The notes under the pieces were generated by a model. That model was not told the DNA's origin. It saw only the letters and a list, made by a program, of their open reading frames with translations, and made no database searches. 47,480 nucleotides of DNA from Actinomycetes bacterium. GTDB taxonomy: Bacteria > Actinomycetota > Acidimicrobiia > Acidimicrobiales > Bog-793. A program made the translations under genes and the position numbers. The stretch is from assembly GCA_021796545.1 (NCBI GenBank), contig JAKABX010000005.1:1-47480 (forward strand), given 5' to 3'. The stretch's first letter is position 1, and every line of letters starts with the position of its first letter. Positions 34,440 through 43,858 of this stretch are shown one piece after another.

Positions 34440-34863
34440 AACGACCCTCGCGGCGCGTCGCAACGGATTGGCCGCGCACGCACCAGAGCGTCCGCACATC
34501 GACACGGCGGTGAGTGGGCACTCCACGCAGGGTAGTGCTGAGGCGCGGCAGCGCCCTGGCACGGGCGGCACGGGAAAGGGGCTGGCCGATCTCCGGCGTC
34601 CCTCGGGCCCGCGGGTGGCGGCCCGGCAGGCGTGGCGGGACGAGCGGCCGGCCCGGACGGCCGCCCGCCGGGAGAGCCGGGCGTCTCCTTGCGCCGTTGC
34701 GGGAAGGGGACACGACAGAGCACGCCGCGCAGGTCGCGGCCCCGCGACGAGGCGAGCGTGCACTCGCATCAACGACACAGCGCGTGGCCACGAGCGCACA
34801 CCGCGGCACTCACGCTGCGCGCGCACGGTTGACAGACGGGCGCGGGAACGGTAGCCAGGGCGC
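34440..34863. other. Intergenic stretch without a supportable gene
   Basis: This 424-bp region separates the S4-domain gene (leftward) and the SRPBCC gene (rightward), so it should hold two divergent promoters. Open frames here are Arg/Ala-rich shadows with no domain. No clear -10/-35 pair or palindrome stands out. Confidence 0.4.
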
Positions 34864-35313
34864 ATGGGAACCCTCGAGGTCCACGAGTCGCGCCGGATCG
34901 ACGCGCCGGCGGCGACGGTGTACCGCTACCTCGCCGACATGCGCGAGCACCACCCGCGCTTCCTCCCGTCCGCCTTCGCGAACTTCAGCGTCGAGTCCGG
35001 CGGCATCGGCGCGGGAACGGTCATCGCCTACGCGCTCAACGCCGGCGGTCGCAGCCGGCACTACCGCATGCGTTTGGACGAGCCGGAGCCGGGACACATC
35101 CTCACCGAGAGCGACCTCAACTCGAGCCTCGTCACCCGTTTCACCGTGACGCCGGACGACGGTGGCTGCAGGGTCGCGATCGACACGACCTGGCAGAACG
35201 CGCCGGGCGTCGGTGGATTCTTCGAGAGAGTCTTCGCCCCGCGGGTAATGCAGCGACTCTACGCCGAGGAATTGGATCGCCTTGCCACCTACGTGGCTGG
35301 CGCGCTCGCCTGA
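34864..35313 (+). CDS. SRPBCC (polyketide cyclase/START-like) family protein
   Basis: This 149-residue protein has the helix-grip fold of the SRPBCC superfamily, which binds hydrophobic small molecules. Typical features are EVHESRRIDAPAATVYRYLADM at the start (the block EVHESRRIDAPAATVYRYLA), LPSAFANFSVESGGIGAGT, HILTESDLNSSLVTRFTVTP and the long C-terminal helix ending YAEELDRLATYVAGAL. Most such proteins in actinobacteria are uncharacterised. No partner gene points to a ligand. ATG 34864 is supported by the match of the N-terminus to the family. Confidence 0.82.
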   Translation: MGTLEVHESRRIDAPAATVYRYLADMREHHPRFLPSAFANFSVESGGIGAGTVIAYALNAGGRSRHYRMRLDEPEPGHILTESDLNSSLVTRFTVTPDDGGCRVAIDTTWQNAPGVGGFFERVFAPRVMQRLYAEELDRLATYVAGALA

Positions 35314-35393
35314 GGGACGCGACGTCCGCCGCGCGGCGCTCGCCGTTGCGCTGGCATCGTCCATCCTCGATCGAACAGACGCGACGCCAGAAC

Positions 35394-35409
35394 TCTAACC
35401 GCCGTTAGA
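35394..35409. promoter_or_regulatory. Perfect palindrome TCTAAC-CGCC-GTTAGA
   Basis: A perfect 6-bp inverted repeat with a 4-bp centre lies 58 bp upstream of the FTR1-motif membrane protein gene. It is AT-rich for this genome and sits where a promoter is expected. It looks like an operator for a dimeric regulator, such as a TetR- or MarR-type repressor; no such regulator gene is adjacent. Confidence 0.5.
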
Positions 35410-35466
35410 CTTCCCCTGTCGAAGGGTGCGCGCGATGGCGACGCAAGCGATTGCGAGGGCGACCAG

Positions 35467-36249
35467 GTGACCAGCAGTGAGGTGTTCCTCTTCATCGCCG
35501 CGTTCATGGCCTGTGCGGTTGAGGCCGTCGAAGCGACAACTGTCGTGGTCGCGCTCGGCGTGACGCGGGGCTGGCGTTCGGCGATGCGCGGAAGCGCCGC
35601 CGGCATCGCCGTCCTCGCCGTCCTCGTCGCGGCGCTCGGTCCGGCAATCGCTTCGATCCCGCTCGGTCCTCTGCGTCTCGTCGTGGGTGCGCTGTTGCTG
35701 ATCTTCGGCCTCGGCTGGTTGCGCAAAGCGATGCTGCGTGCCGCGGGATACAAGGCGCTGCGTGACGAGGAAGTGGCGTTCGCGAAGCAGCGCGCCGCTG
35801 CCGAGGTCGCCGGCGCGGCGCCCCGCGGACGCTTCGGGGGGGACCCCTATGCCTTCACGCTGGCATTCAAAGCCGTCGTTCTCGAGGGTCTCGAAGTCGC
35901 CTTCATCGTCGTGACCTTCGGAGCCAACGCACACGACATCCCGCTCGCAGCCCTCGCCGCGCTCGCGGCAATCGCCGTGGTCGTTGCGCTCGCTGCCAAG
36001 GTCCGCGGGCCCCTCGCCCGCGTCCCGGAGAACACGATCAAGTACGTCGTCGGGATCCTGCTCACGAGCTTTGGCACGTTCTGGGGCGCCGAGGGCGCGG
36101 GAGCGCGCTGGCCCGGCTCCGACGCGTCGCTGCTCGGCATCATCCCCGCGGTCGCGGTGCTCTCGCTCGGATTCGTCGGAGCGCTTGGCCGCTACCGCGT
36201 CGCCGGCGCGACGACGCGCGAGAGTGCGCCCGTCCGCGGCGCGCTGTGA
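35467..36249 (+). CDS. COG4280-like membrane protein with FTR1-type glutamate motifs
   Basis: This 260-residue protein has six or seven hydrophobic segments arranged as an inverted-repeat-like pair. Each half opens with a glutamate pair: AVEAVEATTVVVALGV near residue 20 and VVLEGLEVAFIVVTFG near 145. The LEGLE sequence resembles the REGLE iron-binding motif of FTR1 iron permeases. I recall similar proteins as uncharacterised COG4280-type membrane proteins; metal transport is a reasonable but unproven role. A charged loop (KALRDEEVAFAKQRAAAE) lies between the halves. The stop overlaps the following small gene. A perfect palindrome lies just upstream. Confidence 0.75.
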   Translation: MTSSEVFLFIAAFMACAVEAVEATTVVVALGVTRGWRSAMRGSAAGIAVLAVLVAALGPAIASIPLGPLRLVVGALLLIFGLGWLRKAMLRAAGYKALRDEEVAFAKQRAAAEVAGAAPRGRFGGDPYAFTLAFKAVVLEGLEVAFIVVTFGANAHDIPLAALAALAAIAVVVALAAKVRGPLARVPENTIKYVVGILLTSFGTFWGAEGAGARWPGSDASLLGIIPAVAVLSLGFVGALGRYRVAGATTRESAPVRGAL

Positions 36250-36461
36250 TGGGCGCCGTCGCCCGGGCACTGGCCGCCTTCGGCCGGTTCTGGTGGGATT
36301 TCGTCGTCGGCGACGACGTGACCATCGCCATCGGGGTGGTGTGCGGCCTCGGGACCGTTGCGGTCCTCCACGCGGCGAAGGTCCCCGCCTGGTGGATTCT
36401 CCCGATCATCTGGGCCGTCGCGCTGGCATGGTCGCTCGGGCGCGCCGCGCGCCGCGGCTGA
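36249..36461 (+). CDS. Small two-helix membrane protein coupled to the COG4280-like gene
   Basis: This 70-residue protein has two hydrophobic segments (DDVTIAIGVVCGLGTVAVLHA and WWILPIIWAVALAWSL) and a basic end (GRAARRG). Its ATG overlaps the stop of the upstream gene (TGATG); a GTG three bases earlier could also serve. The coupling suggests it is an accessory subunit of the same transporter. No family is recognised. Confidence 0.72.
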   Translation: MGAVARALAAFGRFWWDFVVGDDVTIAIGVVCGLGTVAVLHAAKVPAWWILPIIWAVALAWSLGRAARRG

Positions 36462-36806
36462 AGGCACCGCTCTCCGCGCCAACGCGCGGGTGAGGTGCCC
36501 GGACCGGTCGGCGCCCGTTCGTGCGCCCGACGCCGAGCGACCCCGCGCGGCTCGATGTCCTCGCCAGCACGGAGCCTGACCACCCTCGGGGCCCGATCTC
36601 CGAGCGAGCGTCGGTCCACCGCTTCGTCGGGGGCGTCCTGCCCGCGGGGCCGCCGACACCCCACGCGCCGCGGCGTCGGGGCACGTCCGACGGTCGACGC
36701 TCCCACGGTTACGGCCGCGCAGCACGGGTCAGCCAGCACGTCCAAATCCCTTGCAGCGCGCGATCAGGGGCGGATCGGTCGGGGCGTCAGCCAGTAGCCT
36801 CGCGCC
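36462..36806. other. metH upstream region, no gene
   Basis: The 345 bp before metH hold no supportable gene. I looked for a cobalamin, SAM-IV or SAH riboswitch and could not match any conserved core by eye. The sequence is GC-rich and may be a plain promoter region. Confidence 0.4.
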
Positions 36807-39800
36807 ATGAGGAACTACCGCGACGTGCTCGCCGAGCGCGTCGTCGTGTTTGACGGCGCGACGGGGACCAACCTTCAGCTCTTGCACCTCGGCGCGGACG
36901 ACTTCGGTGGGAGCGCGCTCGAGGGCTGCAACGAGATGCTCTGCCTCACGCGTCCCGACGTGGTCGAGAACCTGCACCGCTCCTTCCTCGACGTGGGCGT
37001 CGATGTCATCGAGACGAACTCGTTCGGTGCGCTTCCCACCGTGCTCGTCGAGTACGGCATCGCCGATAGAGCCGGCGAGATCGCCCGACGGGCCGCTCAG
37101 CTCGCTGTCGGCGTCGCGAGGGACTACTCGACATCGGACCGACCACGCTTTGTCGCCGGCTCGATGGGGCCAGGCACCCGCTTCCCGACACTCGGCCAGA
37201 TCAGCTTCGCCGAGCTGCGCGACGCCTACGGCGTGCTCGCTACCGGGCTGCTCGAGGGCGGGGTCGACCTCATCCTGGTCGAGACTGCCTTCGACCTGCT
37301 CGGGGCGAAAGCGGCGATCGTCGGCGCCCGCCAGGCGATGGCGCGACTCGGCCGCGACGTGCCGCTCCAGGTCCAGGTCACGATCGAGACAACGGGACGA
37401 ATGCTCCCGGGAACCGAGATCGCCGCGGCGCTCTGCGCGCTCGAGGCCATGCGGCCCGACGTCGTCGGATTGAACTGCGCGACGGGACCCGCCGAGATGT
37501 ACGAGCCCATCCGCTACCTGAGCGAGCACGCCGTGGTGCCGATCTCGGCGATCCCCAATGCCGGTCTCCCCTCGGTCGTGGACGGCGAGATGCACTACGA
37601 CCTCGACCCCGACAGCCTTGCCGCGCACCTCCACACCTTCGTCACCGAGCTCGGGGTCGAGGTCGTCGGCGGCTGCTGCGGGTCGACGCCCGAGCACATG
37701 GCTCGAGTCGTCGAGCGGGTCGGTGGACTCGTGGCACGCCGGCGCGCGCCGGTCCACGAGGCCGGGGCGACCTCGCTCTACAGCTTCGTCCCCTTCGCCC
37801 AAGACCGCTCGGTCCTGCTCGTCGGGGAGCGGACGAACGCCAACGGGTCCAAGCGCTTCCGCGAGGCGATGCTCGCGGGGGACTTCGACACCACGGTCGC
37901 GATGGCCCGCGAGCAGATCCGTGAGGGAGCGCACCTGATCGACGTCTGCGTCGACTACACGGGGGCGGACGGCGTGCGCGACATGGCACAGGTCGCGAGC
38001 CGCTTCGCCACCCAGTCGTCAGTGCCCCTCATGATCGACTCCACGGAGCCGGCCGTCGTGCGGACCGCGCTCGAGTGGCTCGGTGGACGGACGGTTCTCA
38101 ACTCGGTCAACCTCGAGGACGGCGATGGCCCCGGGACCCGCCTCGATGCGTTCTTGAGCCTCGCGGCAGAACACGGTGCGGCGGTCGTCTGCACCTGCAT
38201 CGACGAGGAGGGCCAAGCCCGCACCGCCGACTGGAAGGTGCGCGCCGCGCGGGCCATCCACGACCTCGCCGTGTCCCGGTATGGGCTCTCGCCCGAGGAC
38301 CTGTTCTTCGACCCGCTCGCGCTCCCGCTGTCGACCGGCATGGAGGAGAGCCGGCGCGACGGCCTCGAGACGATCGAGGCGATCCGGCGCATCAAGTCCG
38401 AACTCCCCGGCACCCACACCATCATCGGGCTCTCCAACGTCTCCTTCGGGCTCGCGCCCTCAGCGCGCCACGCGCTCAACTCGGTGTTCCTGCACGAGTG
38501 CGCCGAGGCAGGCCTCGACGCCGCCATCGTGCACGCCTCGAAGATCATGCCGCTGCACAAGATCGAAGAGCGGGTCCGCACGGTCTGCCTCGACCTGATC
38601 TATGACCGGCGGGGCCCCGACTACGACCCGCTCGCCGAACTCATCGCGCTCTTTGAAGGCGTGAGAACCAGCGGACGGCGCGCCGAGCGCGAGGAGTGGC
38701 GCTCCTGGCCGGTCGAGCGCCGCCTCGAGCGCCGGATCGTCGACGGGAACCGCGATGGCCTCGAGGACGACCTCGACGAGGCGCTCGGTGCAGGCGCGAC
38801 CGCGCTCGGGCTGGTCAACGACCACCTGCTCGCCGGCATGAAGGTCGTCGGCGACCTCTTCGGCAGCGGCGAGATGCAGCTCCCCTTCGTGCTTCAGTCT
38901 GCAGAGACGATGAAGGCGGCCGTCGCACACCTCGAGCCCCACCTGCAGCGTGAGCTCGCGGGATCGGGTGCCGACGCGGCTCGCCGCGGGCGCGTGGTGC
39001 TCGCGACCGTGAAGGGCGACGTCCACGACATCGGCAAGAACCTCGTCGACATCATCCTCTCGAACAACGGCTACGAGGTGCACAACCTCGGGATCAAGGT
39101 TCCCATCACCGAAATGCTCGACAAGGCGGCCGAGGTGGGCGCGGACGCCATCGGCATGAGCGGTCTTCTCGTGAAGTCGACGATGGTGATGCGGGAGAAT
39201 CTCGAGGAGATGAACCGCCGCCAGGTCACCGCGGTCCCCGTGCTGCTCGGCGGCGCGGCCCTCACGCGTCACTACGTCGAGCACGACCTCCGGCGGGTCT
39301 TCGACGGACGCGTCTTCTACGGCCGCGATGCCTTCGAGGGTCTACGCACCCTCGAGAGCCTGATGGCCGAGAAGACGGCCGGCGTGGCCGACCCGCACCT
39401 CGCCGCGCCGGCGCGCACCGACGAGCGACCGCCTCGGCGCAGCGAGCGGCTCGCACGCGTCGACCCTGCGAGCCTCCCGGCGCGCTCGCCCGACGTTGCC
39501 GCAGACAACCGCCTCTTCCCCGCACCCTTCCTCGGTACCCGGGTCGCCAAGGGCATCCCACTCGACGACATCCGGGCGTACTTGAATGAGACGGCCCTAT
39601 TCCGCAATCAGTGGGGCTACCGCCCGAACGCGGGCGAGTCGGACCCCGAATTCAAAGATCGCGTCCGTGCTGAGCTGCGCCAACGTCTCGACGAAGCCAA
39701 GGCGGCCGACGCGCTCGTCCCCCAGGTCGTCTGGGGCTACTTCCCCTGTGGCTCGGTCGGCGAGGAGCTCGTCGTCTTGGACCCCACCGGCGCACCGGGA

Positions 39801-40307
39801 GCCCGCGGTGAGCTCACGCGCTTCCACTTCCCTCGTCAGCGGGAAGCCCCCCACTTGTGCATTGCCGATTTCTTCCGCCCCCTCGACGGCCCCGAGGAGG
39901 ACGTCGTCGGTTTTGTGGTCGTGACGATGGGCCCCCGGGCGACGAGCTATGCGCACGAGTTGTTCGCCGCGGACCGCTACCTGGACTACGTCGCGCTGCA
40001 CGGGCTCTCGGTCGAGATGACCGAGGCGCTCATGGAGCTCTGGCACCGGCGCATGCGCGAGGAGTGGGGCTTTGCCGAGGAGGACGGGCCGACGCTGACC
40101 GGGCTCTTCCGCCAGAAGTACCGGGGGGGGCGCTACTCGTTCGGATACCCGGCCTGCCCGGACCTCGCCGACAACGCGCGGGTCGTCGATCTTCTTGACG
40201 CCGGGCGCATCGGTGTCATGGTCTCCGAAGGCGAGCAGCTCGAGCCCGAGCAGACGACGCTCGCGGTCGTCTGCCACCACCCCCAGGCGAAGTACTTCGT
40301 CGTCTGA
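36807..40307 (+). CDS. metH: Cobalamin-dependent methionine synthase MetH
   Basis: This 1166-residue protein makes methionine from homocysteine and 5-methyltetrahydrofolate with cobalamin. The homocysteine domain has VFDGATGTNLQLL and the zinc cysteines in GLNCATGP and GGCCGSTPEH. The folate domain starts at LLVGERTNANGSKRFREAML. The cap domain precedes the cobalamin domain with GDVHDIGKNLVDIILSNNGY (the DxHxxG motif carrying the cobalt ligand histidine). The activation domain (LFRNQWGYRP, RYSFGYPACPD) binds S-adenosylmethionine for reactivation. All four modules are in the usual order and length. The start ATG 36807 fits the family. No cobalamin riboswitch was seen upstream. Confidence 0.97.
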   Translation: MRNYRDVLAERVVVFDGATGTNLQLLHLGADDFGGSALEGCNEMLCLTRPDVVENLHRSFLDVGVDVIETNSFGALPTVLVEYGIADRAGEIARRAAQLAVGVARDYSTSDRPRFVAGSMGPGTRFPTLGQISFAELRDAYGVLATGLLEGGVDLILVETAFDLLGAKAAIVGARQAMARLGRDVPLQVQVTIETTGRMLPGTEIAAALCALEAMRPDVVGLNCATGPAEMYEPIRYLSEHAVVPISAIPNAGLPSVVDGEMHYDLDPDSLAAHLHTFVTELGVEVVGGCCGSTPEHMARVVERVGGLVARRRAPVHEAGATSLYSFVPFAQDRSVLLVGERTNANGSKRFREAMLAGDFDTTVAMAREQIREGAHLIDVCVDYTGADGVRDMAQVASRFATQSSVPLMIDSTEPAVVRTALEWLGGRTVLNSVNLEDGDGPGTRLDAFLSLAAEHGAAVVCTCIDEEGQARTADWKVRAARAIHDLAVSRYGLSPEDLFFDPLALPLSTGMEESRRDGLETIEAIRRIKSELPGTHTIIGLSNVSFGLAPSARHALNSVFLHECAEAGLDAAIVHASKIMPLHKIEERVRTVCLDLIYDRRGPDYDPLAELIALFEGVRTSGRRAEREEWRSWPVERRLERRIVDGNRDGLEDDLDEALGAGATALGLVNDHLLAGMKVVGDLFGSGEMQLPFVLQSAETMKAAVAHLEPHLQRELAGSGADAARRGRVVLATVKGDVHDIGKNLVDIILSNNGYEVHNLGIKVPITEMLDKAAEVGADAIGMSGLLVKSTMVMRENLEEMNRRQVTAVPVLLGGAALTRHYVEHDLRRVFDGRVFYGRDAFEGLRTLESLMAEKTAGVADPHLAAPARTDERPPRRSERLARVDPASLPARSPDVAADNRLFPAPFLGTRVAKGIPLDDIRAYLNETALFRNQWGYRPNAGESDPEFKDRVRAELRQRLDEAKAADALVPQVVWGYFPCGSVGEELVVLDPTGAPGARGELTRFHFPRQREAPHLCIADFFRPLDGPEEDVVGFVVVTMGPRATSYAHELFAADRYLDYVALHGLSVEMTEALMELWHRRMREEWGFAEEDGPTLTGLFRQKYRGGRYSFGYPACPDLADNARVVDLLDAGRIGVMVSEGEQLEPEQTTLAVVCHHPQAKYFVV

Positions 40308-41297
40308 GGCGGCGCGCGCTGGGCGGATTGGTCCCTCGACCGGCAGGGCCGCTCCGCCGATGCCCTCCCGGTGACGGACGCGAGGCGGCCCGCTTCCCGT
40401 CGTCGCTGCGCTGGGCGGACCCGGCCACGGCGAAGCCGGGCTCGACGCTGGGCACCGAGAGCCGGCGCGCGGGACCTCGGCGAGCGCCGGCACGGGGCAA
40501 TCGGCGAGCCAGACGGCGGCCGTCTCGATCGGGAAGAACGCGCAGCCCTGATGCAGCTCACCCCCGAGGCAGCCGTCCGAGCCGGTGACCGTGCCCCGAG
40601 CGATTGACGGTGCACAACGACCCGCCGGGATCACGGAACTTTCCCACGCTCTCGCGCAGTCGAAGCTCCACGGCCTGCGACGGTCCGGCCGTCGCCGTGT
40701 CGTCTGCGGGCTCTCCTGTGGAACCGTCACCGCCCACGCGAGCTCCCCTGCCGGACACAGCCTTACACGCGCCAGCGGACCTGTTGGCTTCAGGCATACC
40801 GCCCACAAGGCACGAACGTCTCCGCGCCACCTCCGCTGAGCCAAGGACCGGTCCGTCCCGACCGCCTCGCGAACAGCCCCGGAGCCAACATGGCAAGCGC
40901 GCCCGTTTTGTCCCACGTGTCCCGCGCCTGTTTGAGTTCCGCCGAGCGCGGCACGAGACGGTGGGCCGGACGCCCCCAACAAACGATGATCCACCGCTCG
41001 CAACACCGGCCTGTCGCGACTGCGAGTGCCGGTTGCGGAGGCGTCGCAGGCGCTCATGTGAAACCCTCGAGTGGACATTCGAGGTGATGCGCCGGACGCG
41101 CACCGACCTGCCGACAGCGAGGCCGCAGCGGTGCGCCGTGTGTGTCGGGATTCCTCGCACAGGAGTCCTGGCACCTATGCCGGCAGATGCCGAGCGCGCC
41201 CTTGAGCCGACAGCGCCCACAGACCGATCCACCGGGCGTGCGCGCCCGAGACGGGCGCGGGCGCATTCATCTCCGCTCGACCTGGTCTCTCTTCGTG
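40308..41297. other. Gene-poor stretch between metH and the Ig-repeat protein gene
   Basis: About 1 kb has no supportable gene on either strand; frames read Arg/Pro/Ser-rich shadow sequence. A small hairpin CCTCGA-N8-TCGAGG occurs at 41065-41084. The GC content seems slightly lower toward the right end. It could hold a decayed gene, but no motif is recognisable. Confidence 0.4.
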
Positions 41298-41356
41298 GAA
41301 TGTTATGATTTCTTGCACAAATCGCCGGTCAACGGCGGCACGCGGTATTATGCAAT
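41298..41356 (+). promoter_or_regulatory. AT-rich promoter island before the Ig-repeat secreted protein
   Basis: This short stretch is far more AT-rich than its surroundings. It contains -10-like TATGAT (41302-41307) and TATTAT (near 41346-41351) and a TTGCAC at about 41315, plus CGCCG-GTCAA-CGGCG (41325-41339 region). The second -10 lies within about 10 bp of the GTG start, which would make the transcript leaderless or nearly so. The elements are not ideally spaced. Confidence 0.45.
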
Positions 41357-41359
41357 CCC

Positions 41360-42823
41360 GTGCGTTCATTTCGTCTGTTCACGGCCCTTGCGTGCGCGAG
41401 TGCCTTCGCCGTCAGCGCGGTTCCCGCCCTCGCCGGCGCGTCGGTTGCACCGGTGCGCATCAAAAGCCTCACGATCGCCCGCCCCGTGCTCCCCGCGACG
41501 GGGGGCGCGACAGTCCTGCGCATGAGCGTCGCGAACGGAGCGACCTGCTGGATAACCGCGCCGCCCGCCGTCCGGGTCAATCGGGCCCACCGGGGCTGCG
41601 CACACGGGAGAATGGCCACCGTCGTCCGGCTGGCACCGATCGACTCGCTGCGCGCCGCGCACTTCCGGATCTTGGCTTGGGTGCACGGCCGCGACGGTCG
41701 GACGATCAGGCGAGCGGTGCTTCTTGCCGAACGCGGGCTCGCGCCCGTACAGGCTGGGTTCTCGCCGACCACACGACCGGTGCTCGGCAAGGCCTACTCC
41801 CAGCATCTGACCGCAACCGGCGGCCGCCGCCCCTACAGCTGGGCGCTCGCGGGCGGCACCCTTCCGCCGGGCCTCAGACTCTCCGCCAGCGGTGTGCTGA
41901 GCGGAACGCCGACGTCGACGGGCAACTATTCAGCAAACGTGAAGGTGACCGATGCTTCGGTGCCCCTGCACTTCACCAAGATCATCACCGTTGCGCTCTC
42001 GGTCGCACCACCGCCGCTGGCCGCAACGTCATCGCAACTCCCCCACGGCGCGGTTGGACAGCCCTACAGCGCGACCCTGGTCGCGAGTGGTGGAATCGCC
42101 CCTTACCGCTGGTCGGTGAGCTCCGGCGCCTTGCCGACGGGCGTCGCCCTTTCCGCGGACGGTCACCTGACCGGAACGCCGACGGCGGCTGGAACCTTCA
42201 CTGCGGTTGTGCAGGTGCTCGATTCGTCGCCGTCGGTGCAGCGGGCGACCGAGTCGATCGCGATCGTCATCTCCCCGCCGCCGCTCAGCGTGGCGCCCGT
42301 GCTCCCGACGGCCTACGTGGGCAAGGCGTACTCCGTCGCGCTCGGCACGGCCGGTGGCACGGCACCGTACAAGTGGTCCGTCACCTCAGGAGCGCTCCCC
42401 TCGGGCCTCACGCTCTCGGCAAACGGCGTGATCAGCGGCACCCCGACGGCAGCGGGGACGTTCAGGGCCTCCCTCCAGGTCACTGACTCGTCGAACCCTG
42501 CGGCCTCGGTGACCACAGACGTCACGCTCACGGTCGCGACGTCGCTCGTCATCACGACGACGAGCGTGCCCGCCACGGCGACGACCAACCCCCCCTACAC
42601 GTCCTTCACCTTCCAGGCGGCCGGGGGCGCCGCGCCTTACACATGGTCCTGGGCCGCAAGTGGGACGTCGGGACTCCCGCCGGGGATGAGCCTTTCGTCG
42701 ACGGGCGTACTGAGCGGCACGCCGACAAAGAGCGGCACGTACTCCTTCATCGTGGTCGTGACGGACTCCTCTTCCCCGCTCAAGCTGGTCGCCGAGAAGG
42801 GCTTCTCGCTGTCGGTCTCTTGA
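41360..42823 (+). CDS. Secreted protein with four putative Ig-like (He_PIG) repeats
   Basis: This 487-residue protein begins with a signal peptide (basic RSFR, hydrophobic core, cleavage near PALAGA). Residues 30-130 are a domain of unknown type with two cysteines. Four tandem repeats of about 88 residues follow, each with GxPYS, GGxxPYxWSxxSG, LPxGLxLSxxGxLxGTPTxxG and a DSSxP motif, the pattern of the He_PIG putative Ig family. The last repeat ends at the stop. Such repeats are usually surface adhesion or carbohydrate-binding scaffolds. No membrane anchor or sorting motif is seen, so it is probably secreted. GTG 41360 is the start that preserves the signal peptide. Confidence 0.85.
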   Translation: MRSFRLFTALACASAFAVSAVPALAGASVAPVRIKSLTIARPVLPATGGATVLRMSVANGATCWITAPPAVRVNRAHRGCAHGRMATVVRLAPIDSLRAAHFRILAWVHGRDGRTIRRAVLLAERGLAPVQAGFSPTTRPVLGKAYSQHLTATGGRRPYSWALAGGTLPPGLRLSASGVLSGTPTSTGNYSANVKVTDASVPLHFTKIITVALSVAPPPLAATSSQLPHGAVGQPYSATLVASGGIAPYRWSVSSGALPTGVALSADGHLTGTPTAAGTFTAVVQVLDSSPSVQRATESIAIVISPPPLSVAPVLPTAYVGKAYSVALGTAGGTAPYKWSVTSGALPSGLTLSANGVISGTPTAAGTFRASLQVTDSSNPAASVTTDVTLTVATSLVITTTSVPATATTNPPYTSFTFQAAGGAAPYTWSWAASGTSGLPPGMSLSSTGVLSGTPTKSGTYSFIVVVTDSSSPLKLVAEKGFSLSVS

Positions 42824-43858
42824 TCTCTTTTTCCCGCTGAGGCGTCCACGTCTGCGAGAGGGGCTTCGGTGTGCCGGCTGCGCAGCTCGGCGTCGACGAT
42901 GTCGGCCCCGGGTCGCGCAGCCGCACGAACGGCTGCGGCCGGAACAACCGATGTCCGAGATGACGCGCGTCGGCGTCGACCCCGATCGAGTGCCGGGCGA
43001 TTGTGCCTGCGCCCTTCGCCGAAGGCCGCCGCAACCTCGCCGGGAAGGCCGACAGCGCTTGTGCTCTGCGGGCCGATCCTCGGCGTCTCTCCGATCCTGA
43101 TGCCGGTGCAGGACCTCTCGCCCGCCGCGAGCCGTGCCGCGATTTCGTCGGCACTCGGGCATGAGGAGGACATCCGTCCTCCTGGGTTGCCGGCATGTCG
43201 AGGGCTATTGTCCAACGAAGGATCTCCTCCAGCGCCGACGCGACCAGGGTCGGCGCTGGCCAGGGGGAACGCTGCGCTTTGCGGCGAGCGGCGGGACGAG
43301 ACGGAGGGCTCATGATGAGACCGTTGGAGTGGGCGGGATGCGCAGCATCCGGCACAAGTGACCCGCACGGTGCCCGACGATCGAGCGCGCCTTGTGCGGC
43401 CGCCGTTTCCCGCGCGTGCGCGGCGGGCGGAGGCCCACCACGCAACGGACGCTCGCCCGCGTCGCGACCTTGGCCAAGTGCCGTTGCGACGCGATGGCTT
43501 GGTGAGCCCCGCCGCGGCAGCATCCGCCCCGGGGCGGGCACCAGCCAGGCGTACGGCAGAGTCGTCGCCCCGGTCTTCGGTGTTCCCTGCGAACCGGCCC
43601 AGCTCGTCCCCTCCGGCCACGCCACCCCGGGCACCCGGGCCGGCGGCGCCCATCGGGCCAGCCGACCGTCGCCGGACACCCCCGCTCTGCGGGCGGGTTC
43701 CGGCCACAGTCCACGCCGCCTCGCCAGCTGCGGTGGCGAGCACGCGGTCCACCTTTGGATGACCTGCCGCCCCGATTTGCCTGCCGCCGCCTCGGCGGCC
43801 CTGTCGCCGACCGATCCTGGCGGTGACCTCCTTCGCACCGTGCCGGGGTCGCGCACAG
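42824..43858. other. Gene-poor stretch between the Ig-repeat gene and the aldo/keto reductase
   Basis: About 1 kb without a supportable gene. The minus-strand frames are long but Arg/Pro-rich with no motif. A run near 43120-43160 reads MSSSCPSADEIAARLAAGE on the minus strand, which looks more protein-like but has no partner motif. It is likely non-coding or decayed sequence. Confidence 0.35.

Noticed and set aside
36462-36806. Possible cobalamin, SAM-IV or SAH riboswitch before metH
   Set aside because: No conserved core could be matched by eye; a covariance-model search would be needed.
43120-43180. Minus-strand reading MSSSCPSADEIAARLAAGE as a gene start
   Set aside because: It looks protein-like for about 25 residues, but the following sequence has no motif and runs antisense into the Ig-repeat gene.
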